Shown here piece after piece: positions 61,967 to 64,000 of a DNA stretch of 64,000 nt. This DNA is from Flavobacterium sp. Root901 (lineage in GTDB: Bacteria; Bacteroidota; Bacteroidia; Flavobacteriales; Flavobacteriaceae), in assembly GCF_001429765.1 (NCBI RefSeq), contig NZ_LMJB01000001.1:373896-437895 (forward strand). Reading direction: 5' to 3'. Below the pieces are notes generated by a model that had not been told where the DNA came from, ran no database searches, and was given only the letters and a program-made list of their open reading frames with translations. Positions within the stretch are counted from its first letter, which is position 1. Every line of letters begins with the position of its first letter. The position numbers were made by a program, and so were the translations under genes.

Positions 61967-62860
61967 ATGAAAATTATAATTACAGGTTCTCTAGGAAACA
62001 TCAGCAAGCCTCTGGCTAAAGAATTAATCCAGAAAGGACATGACGTTACGGTAATTACCAGCAGTACCGAAAGACAAAAAGAAATTGAAATATTGGGGGC
62101 AAAAGCAGCTATTGGTTCTGTAGAAGATTTGAGTTTTTTAACCCAGACTTTCTCCGGAGCAGATGCCGTTTACTGCATGATTCCTCGTGCCAATTATTTT
62201 GACCCAAATCTGGATTTAGACACTTTTACACGCAAAATTGGCAGCACTTATGCCGAAGCAATTCAACAATCCGGCGTAAAACGAATTGTATTTTTAAGCA
62301 GTATTGGTGCACACTTAAAAGAAAATTCAGGAATTATCCAGCGTTATAACGAAATCGAAGCCGTTTTAAATCAGCTTTCAGATGTATCGATTACATTTAT
62401 GCGCCCAACTTCATTTTATTACAATTTACTGGCCTATATTCCGGCTATAAAAAATCAGGGATTTATTTCGGCAAATTATGGTGCAGATTCAACAATTCCC
62501 TGGGTTTCGCCAGATGATATTGCTGAGGCAATTGCAGAAGAAATCACCACTCCGGCTGAAGGAAAAAAAGTTCGTTATGTAGCAAGCGAAGAATTAAACG
62601 GACATGAAACGGCTCGTATTCTGGGCAATGCCATTGGTAAACCAGATTTGGAATGGAAATTTATCAGCGATGAAGAAGTACTAAACGGATTAATCTCTGT
62701 AGGGATGCAGCCTAAAATTGCTGCAGGTCTGGTCGAAATGTACGCTGCACTTCACAACGATACACTGGGAGAAGATTATTATAAAAACCGTCCTGTATTA
62801 GGAAAAACAAAACTGGCAGATTATGCGAAAGAATTTGCTTCAATTTATAATCAAAATTAG
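61967..62860 (+). CDS. NAD(P)-binding NmrA-like oxidoreductase
   Basis: 297 residues from ATG 61967 giving MKIIITGSLGNISKPLAKEL; an upstream in-frame start at 61943 adds 8 residues that weaken the Rossmann start. Glycine-rich nucleotide site ITGSLGNIS (5-13), strand VTVITSS after it, then a YtfG/NmrA-like body (FLSSIGAHLKENSG, TFMRPTSFYYNLLAYIPAIK, ISPDDIAEAIAEEI-type segment). The fold suits a quinone or redox sensor. An AraC regulator starts 12 bp downstream, probably in one transcript. Confidence 0.9.
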   Translation: MKIIITGSLGNISKPLAKELIQKGHDVTVITSSTERQKEIEILGAKAAIGSVEDLSFLTQTFSGADAVYCMIPRANYFDPNLDLDTFTRKIGSTYAEAIQQSGVKRIVFLSSIGAHLKENSGIIQRYNEIEAVLNQLSDVSITFMRPTSFYYNLLAYIPAIKNQGFISANYGADSTIPWVSPDDIAEAIAEEITTPAEGKKVRYVASEELNGHETARILGNAIGKPDLEWKFISDEEVLNGLISVGMQPKIAAGLVEMYAALHNDTLGEDYYKNRPVLGKTKLADYAKEFASIYNQN

Positions 62861-62872
62861 GTAACTTAGGCT

Positions 62873-63787
62873 ATGGCAAATCTACAACCACATCGAATAA
62901 AAAGTATCAGCGAATTTCATGAATTTCGGGATTTGCCAAAGCCTGAGCATCCGCTTGTAAGCGTTTATAATTTTGAAGATTTAAAATATCTCAATGAACA
63001 AGAACCTAAAAGCCTTATTCTCGATTTTTACTCCATTGCACTCAAAAGAAACGCCAACGCCATAATGCGTTACGGCCAGCAGGAATATGATTTTAAAGAA
63101 GGCGTTTTATTGTTTATTGCTCCGGGTCAGGTTTTTTCTATCGAAGGAAATTCTGAATTACAGCATACGGGATATTCGTTATTAATTCATCCTGATTTTT
63201 TATGGAACACACCGCTTGCGCAAAAAATTAAACAATACGAGTATTTTGGCTATTCGGTTTATGAGGCGCTGCATCTTTCTGATAAAGAAGAAAAAATGAT
63301 TATTGATATCATGAAAAACATTCAGCAGGAATATCAATCTAATATTGATAAATTCAGCCAGGACGTTATTATTGCACAAATAGAATTATTACTCACTTAT
63401 TCTGAACGTTTTTATAACAGGCAGTTTATAACAAGAAAAATAAGCAATCATGAAATTCTGGCTCGTTTAGAAATACTGCTGGAAGATTATTTTACCAATG
63501 ATTCGCTTTCAAAAAAAGGACTTCCGACAGTACAGCATATTGCCGAAAATTTAAATGTTTCTCCTAATTATTTAAGCGGATTATTAAAACATCTTACTGG
63601 TCAAAGCACGCAGCAGCACATTCATGATAAACTGATTGAAAAAGCAAAAGAAAAGCTTTCGACTACCAATTTATCCGTCAGCGAAATTGCTTTTGAACTG
63701 GGTTTCGAACATCAGCAGTCTTTTAGTAAACTGTTCAAAACAAAGACAAATAGTTCTCCCTTAGAATTCAGACAATCTTTCAATTAA
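62873..63787 (+). CDS. AraC family transcriptional regulator
   Basis: 304 residues. A cupin-like N-terminal region (about 25-130; LILDFYSIALKRNANAIMRY, VLLFIAPGQVFSIEGNSELQ) and a C-terminal AraC HTH domain (about 200-302) with two HTH units, VQHIAENLNVSPNYLSGLL and VSEIAFELGFEHQQSFSKLF, ending in PLEFRQSFN. It probably controls the NmrA-like gene in front of it. The effector is unknown. Confidence 0.92.
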   Translation: MANLQPHRIKSISEFHEFRDLPKPEHPLVSVYNFEDLKYLNEQEPKSLILDFYSIALKRNANAIMRYGQQEYDFKEGVLLFIAPGQVFSIEGNSELQHTGYSLLIHPDFLWNTPLAQKIKQYEYFGYSVYEALHLSDKEEKMIIDIMKNIQQEYQSNIDKFSQDVIIAQIELLLTYSERFYNRQFITRKISNHEILARLEILLEDYFTNDSLSKKGLPTVQHIAENLNVSPNYLSGLLKHLTGQSTQQHIHDKLIEKAKEKLSTTNLSVSEIAFELGFEHQQSFSKLFKTKTNSSPLEFRQSFN

Positions 63788-63848
63788 AAAAATCCAGCAC
63801 TAACAATCATAATTTTCCTATATTCGTAAGATTAAAAATTTTAAAATT

Positions 63849-64000
63849 ATGAATCCTGTTTTAAGGAATACTTTAGCCGTAATTGCCGGAATTATTGTTG
63901 GAAGTCTGGTTAATATGAGTATAATTACCATAAGCGAATCTATTATTCCGCTTCCTGAAGGAGTTGATAATACAACAATGGAAGGACTTCAAAACACAAT
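63849..64000 (+). CDS. Membrane protein, N-terminal part
   Basis: The window cuts this gene. Visible are the first 50 residues: MNPVLRNTLAVIAGIIVGSL leading into one hydrophobic helix (about 8-32), then ISESIIPLPEGVDNTT. A multi-pass membrane protein is likely; I do not recognise the family from this fragment. Confidence 0.7.
   Translation, partial: MNPVLRNTLAVIAGIIVGSLVNMSIITISESIIPLPEGVDNTTMEGLQNT

Noticed and set aside
1..64000. tRNA, rRNA, phage or insertion sequence genes
   Set aside because: I looked for cloverleaf-like text, transposase motifs and phage structural genes and saw none that I could support.

Overview
The window is AT-rich chromosomal DNA from a member of the Bacteroidota, most likely a Flavobacterium-type environmental species. 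The evidence is three SusC/SusD outer-membrane uptake pairs, many secreted hydrolases, a Rho factor with a long Asn/Gln-rich insertion, Bacteroidota-specific families (DUF4293, DUF3667, DUF5117-like metalloprotease), promoter matches to TTTG-N19-TAnnTTTG, and flavobacterial-style intergenic hairpin repeats. No rRNA, tRNA, CRISPR array, phage or intact insertion sequence was seen. The first and last genes are cut by the window edges.

Region 1 (1-14607) reads as an organic-sulfur scavenging locus: the end of a SusC-like receptor, its SusD partner, four type I sulfatases, a fatty-acid-hydroxylase/sterol-desaturase family membrane protein preceded by a 39-residue single-TM protein, an exported rhodanese-like/thioredoxin fusion, a YeiH-type transporter and a cysteine synthase. 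In front of the fourth sulfatase is a well-formed Bacteroidota promoter, a short palindrome-like box, and a 21-codon open frame that ends in four consecutive Cys codons. I read this as a cysteine-sensing leader peptide. The same TCTATAGA-centred box also lies ahead of the hydroxylase operon at 6420-6443. This pair of sites and the leader are the most interesting signal in the window.

Region 2 (14979-19371) is a second SusC/SusD pair with no enzyme attached. Region 3 (19495-29845) holds a DUF1810 protein, ornithine aminotransferase with a divergent Lrp-family regulator, then exported hydrolases: two M28 peptidases, a cyanophycinase-like peptidase, a penicillin-acylase-family enzyme and a dienelactone-hydrolase-family enzyme, plus a DUF3667 membrane protein. 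This looks like nitrogen and peptide salvage.

Region 4 (30030-39813) is mostly housekeeping: rho, a DUF4293 protein, a NarL/LuxR-type two-component pair, a YfcE-like phosphodiesterase, a large flotillin, truA and an ABC exporter. Region 5 (39831-49685) is a LytS-type kinase and a LytTR regulator separated by a zinc metalloprotease and a third SusC/SusD pair, probably a self-regulated peptide-uptake module. Region 6 (49898-58753) has a degenerate NUMOD4/HNH protein, lpdA, a compact cluster of SPFH, zinc-ribbon, coiled-coil and DUF2314-ankyrin proteins, a lipoprotein carbonic anhydrase, a TPM protein and a SUFU-domain protein. Region 7 (58871-64000) contains an arginase-family enzyme, a DUF4919-like protein, a GNAT, an SRPBCC protein, an NmrA-like/AraC pair and the start of a membrane protein.

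Several intergenic regions carry repeat structures: tracts of 8-bp units related to CTTAGAAC that abut gene ends or starts, long inverted repeats, a four-hairpin block at 21583-21770, and a group of terminators sharing the core AATCCGAT. All identifications come from reading motifs by eye; no database search was run.
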